Below, in pieces: positions 33,971-36,617 of a stretch of DNA of 36,617 nt. Origin of the DNA: Salisapilia sapeloensis (taxonomy: Eukaryota; Oomycota; Peronosporomycetes; Peronosporales; Salisapiliaceae); contig JAADVB010000194.1 of assembly GCA_023334545.1 (NCBI GenBank), positions 1-36,617 on the forward strand, written 5' to 3'. The notes beneath the pieces were generated by a model that saw only the letters and a list, made by a program, of their open reading frames with translations, ran no database searches and had not been told where the DNA came from. Position numbers and translations under genes: made by a program. The first letter of the stretch is position 1; the number at the start of each line of letters is the position of its first letter.

Positions 33971-35206
33971 TTATTGAATACGCTCCTTTATTCTTTTAAT
34001 GATGTCTCGTGCTTCACTCTTAATGTGGAGCGGGTCAACTTGAGTTGCTTGTAGTTGAACCATTGGTGCGGTCTTGGTTGTGACATGCACCTGCTTTCCA
34101 TACGTAATTGTAGATTGAGATGTCTTATGGGATGAACGCCAGCTTGCTGCCGTATAAAATCGATGCGCAATAACACGTAAATGATGGCTTTGCACTATCG
34201 TCTTCATCACAAGTTCCTTAAGCAAGTTGTTCAGTTCCTCCGTTTTACGATCAAGTTCAGAAGATGGCTGTGCATCAAACGGAAAGAATGAAAGCTCTTG
34301 TACTTGATCCGATAACGCCTGCTCTAAAATTCTGCTTGTACCGGAACTTGCTTGTAAAAGCTCCCACGCGATAGAGTCTTCTAAAAAGAGGTCTGCCTGT
34401 GCTGAACTGTCATCGACGACACAACGGATGGTAGTGGATACTCGAGTTTGTTTATTAAAGTCGGGGCTGGAGGACACAAAAATCGCATCAAAGCACTTTG
34501 GCTTTGCGTTCTTCCCTCGGTATGGTTGCTTCGTAGCATTATCTACGTGTAGCCATTGTGATCGTGCCTTATCCAGCAACAGTGCGCTCTGGCATTGACG
34601 ACATCTTCGCTTTAAATAAACGTAGCTGAAATGGACGACACGAACTACTAGTCGATGGAGTCGACGGTCTACTCTTAGCGATGGACGGTAAAAGGCTTCT
34701 AGCCATTCGTGCTTCATACTACCGTAGAGCATCGGAGTACTTAAATGGGATGGAACTGCACCACTGACAGTGATGGAAGATGAAGCAGCGTTCCAATTTA
34801 CATACACTTTATACGAGTTTTTAGCGACGTTAATCTTCACATGATGAAAAGTAACAACACAGCCAGTGTCAAGTTTATCCATATCCAGCTCCCACGCAGC
34901 ATCAATAGAAATGCTAATAAAGTCGACAAAGTGCAAATCCCGTAGAGTGCATGAGATTTGCATTATTGTTCCAGCCGCTGGTACTTGTTCACCTGTCCGA
35001 AGTCTCTTCTTTCCTTCACAAGTTACTGTGGCATACGAACGAGTGTCGGTCACTTCAGCCATCTGGCAGCTTTCGATAACTCCTATCACGTCCACAACTT
35101 GTGGAAGATGTTGGATAGAGGTTTGGCTCTTTATGGTAGAACTGGTGCTTTTAGCCTGACTTGGATGAAGGAAGAGCTCATGAACATGCTTAAGCTGGCA
35201 TGACAT
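33971..35206 (-). CDS. CTC1-like OB-fold protein (CST complex C-terminal region)
   Basis: Single exon of 411 residues. The N-terminal part (about 36-150) looks like an OB-fold: alternating beta strands from VVDVIGVIESC to SITVSGAV. A second beta-rich region starts with RLVVRVVHFSYVYLKRRCRQCQSALL, a CxxC embedded in a strand as in the zinc-ribbon-bearing OB-folds of RPA1 and CTC1. It continues with TTIRCVVDDSSAQADLFLEDSIAWELL, which resembles the VDDGTAEA-type segment of the CTC1 C-terminus. CTC1 with STN1 and TEN1 forms the CST complex, which binds single-stranded telomeric DNA and promotes fill-in by polymerase alpha-primase. Human CTC1 is about 1217 residues, so only the C-terminal portion is here. 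Upstream, TTGCAG just before the start could be a splice acceptor, so missing 5' exons are possible. Other OB-fold proteins are an alternative. Confidence 0.45.
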   Translation of the reverse strand: MSCQLKHVHELFLHPSQAKSTSSTIKSQTSIQHLPQVVDVIGVIESCQMAEVTDTRSYATVTCEGKKRLRTGEQVPAAGTIMQISCTLRDLHFVDFISISIDAAWELDMDKLDTGCVVTFHHVKINVAKNSYKVYVNWNAASSSITVSGAVPSHLSTPMLYGSMKHEWLEAFYRPSLRVDRRLHRLVVRVVHFSYVYLKRRCRQCQSALLLDKARSQWLHVDNATKQPYRGKNAKPKCFDAIFVSSSPDFNKQTRVSTTIRCVVDDSSAQADLFLEDSIAWELLQASSGTSRILEQALSDQVQELSFFPFDAQPSSELDRKTEELNNLLKELVMKTIVQSHHLRVIAHRFYTAASWRSSHKTSQSTITYGKQVHVTTKTAPMVQLQATQVDPLHIKSEARDIIKRIKERIQ

Positions 35207-36335
35207 GACTGCAAGTTTTATTGCAGTGAGTCATTCGAGATGTATCTCATTGGTTGGTTTATGAAACGTTTCGAATAGATGAAGTGAGCTACCTGTTATC
35301 CGCCTTCATTTTCGTATGTGCATTTACGAGCTACTTATTAGTTTTTCAGCAGATATGTTGCATGGGAGGATGTAGGCTGGTAACTACTCACTGATAGAGC
35401 AAGATTTGCAACTAAGTTACAAGTGCAGGTCGAAATGAAAGTAATAGTCATGCATGGTACCTCTTGATTTACTAGGTTTCCGTCATGTGTCAGCACGAGA
35501 TACCATGCCGCATGATAACAAACTTAACCTGAGTACATCAATACGTATTTAGATAATTATTCTAAACTATATAAAAGCATAGAACGTATACAAAGAGGTT
35601 CAAGAACATTTACAGTGTCCTAACATTGCGTAAAGACTATCACGTTGAGGACTGGATTAATATGTGTCAGTATGTTGTATTGCATATCAGGTTTCGCAAA
35701 GGCGTCAAGTCGCAATGAAGTATGCTCATATCCTCTGAAAACACTAGCGAAAGAGTTTAAAAGCTTGCTTAACCTCCGCATAGGTCTAAAGTCGAACAAG
35801 TGAAATATTCTCTTCTAGCGGGTATGAGAGAGAATTAAAGCAAGCTTCGCGTGGGCAAATACCAAACGGTTTTGTATGGCCAAAGTATGCATAATACAAG
35901 ACAAGTTCTAAGGCTTAGATAAGACACCTTCTACCATTTCACGCGTGTCATTGCGAATAGTCGACAAAGAGTGAGTACCAGAACAGGCTTTCTTTAGGAC
36001 GTCAAAATGTCGTGATGGTGTCGGATCGCAACTAGCTTCATCAACAACGAGTGCATTTGGTGAGAACATAGTATCAGATTCATAGGAGTAAAAGGCAAAG
36101 TTAGACTACGTAGCAGCCAGGAGACTGAAATGGGAATGCAATTGCAACGTCGGGCGTATTTCTTTGTGGCAAAGAGCACGTGTATAGAAACGTCGGGCGT
36201 TTGGGGCGGTACCAATGCCAAATTACCAGTAATGCAAGCTTTTCGTATCCGGTGGAAAACTTGTCCGAATATGATGTGGGTTTAAGCGACTTCGCGCTCT
36301 TCGTCACCACTACCAACACTAATTCCATCTGACTG
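35207..36335. other. Intergenic region with no supported gene
   Basis: About 1.1 kb. The part up to about 35980 is AT-rich with many stops and a TATATAAA near 35569. Between 35994 and 36328, overlapping minus-strand frames of about 75 codons start at non-canonical or internal codons and have no family resemblance. Immediately upstream of the CTC1-like start on the minus strand is ACTCACTGCAATAAAAC, a weak initiator match. Confidence 0.4.
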
Positions 36336-36617
36336 CTAAGGAGTCCATCCGCCTAGGAAACATACATCAAATTTAGTGTTGGATGCTGTTTTAGAATTTC
36401 GTGCTGTCCTGGTGATTTGCTTCTGCATGCGCCCATTTACTTTCCTGTCGTGATGATGATTGCTTTGCACAAAAGGAAAGCTACTTGATTGAAGGAAACG
36501 TTTTGAGTAGTCTGATAACTTTGCGAGTTACGTTATCAGGAGCTCAAGAATAGTGCGATCGATCTTGTTCCCTTGCAAGTTACAAAGACGCTGGTAATTA
36601 GAGGACTGGAGGACATA
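36336..36617 (-). CDS. Possible 3' end of a spliced gene entering from the right
   Basis: On the minus strand the first 86 bases read openly (start YVLQSSNYQRLCNLQGNKI) to a GT donor at 36531. A 51-nt candidate intron ends at 36481 in AG, and the frame continues from 36480 to a TAG at 36336-36338, about 76 residues in all. Another frame of the first block is also open, so the phase is not secure. No family is recognised. An alternative small splice near 36366 would give a different C-terminus ending DEEREVA at 36282. Treat as tentative. Confidence 0.28.

Noticed and set aside
1-36617. CRISPR arrays, rRNA and tRNA genes
   Set aside because: Read by eye on both strands, I found no spaced direct repeats of CRISPR type and no convincing tRNA T-arm/anticodon pattern or rRNA block; a tRNAscan or Infernal run would be needed to be sure.

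Overview
The window reads as a compact nuclear segment from a protist, most likely an oomycete (Phytophthora or downy-mildew type). This is inferred from dense genes on both strands, 23 short GT-AG introns that I could place (about 48 to 108 nt, many with GTAC or GTAAG donors), an initiator-like start site, and protein types such as EF-hand FUSC-like transporters. I cannot name the species, and another stramenopile is possible.

Layout, left to right. 1-186: the 3' end of an Mpo1-like membrane enzyme. 1083-8646: two tandem genes for large FUSC/aromatic-acid-exporter-like membrane proteins with C-terminal EF-hand pairs. 8773-9779: a seven-exon gene for a divergent TATA-binding-protein relative. 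9842-12175 (minus): cullin-4. 13235-15242 (minus): a protein resembling only the N-terminal half of FANCA. 15243-17132: a long interval without a supportable gene. 17133-20493: a third copy of the FUSC-EF-hand gene. 20882-23467 (minus): an FHA-CHAT protease-STAND NTPase protein, divergently paired with a leucine-rich-repeat gene (23805-25928). 26128-28931 (minus): replication factor C large subunit. 29168-31240 (minus): a TPR protein, divergently paired with a PP1-like phosphatase (31405-32615). 33971-35206 (minus): an OB-fold protein resembling the C-terminus of the CST subunit CTC1. The last 300 bases may hold the 3' end of another minus-strand gene.

The strongest candidate for something undescribed is the FHA-CHAT-STAND gene. 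Its protein joins a phosphothreonine-reading domain, a caspase-like protease domain with its His/Cys pair intact and an NB-ARC-like NTPase switch. It ends just after the switch, without the repeat sensor that such proteins usually carry, and the next gene, reading away from it across 337 bp, encodes a leucine-rich-repeat protein. A two-gene NLR-like receptor/executor module is a testable hypothesis, not a conclusion. Other points of interest are the three Ca2+-sensor transporters, a TBP relative whose first lobe is strongly diverged, and the apparently half-length FANCA and CTC1 relatives. Several genes concern DNA maintenance or its control (CUL4, FANCA-like, RFC1, CTC1-like), but in a eukaryote this clustering may be chance.

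Exon joins were placed by eye from splice signals, reading phase and family resemblance. No alignment, RNA data or database search was available.
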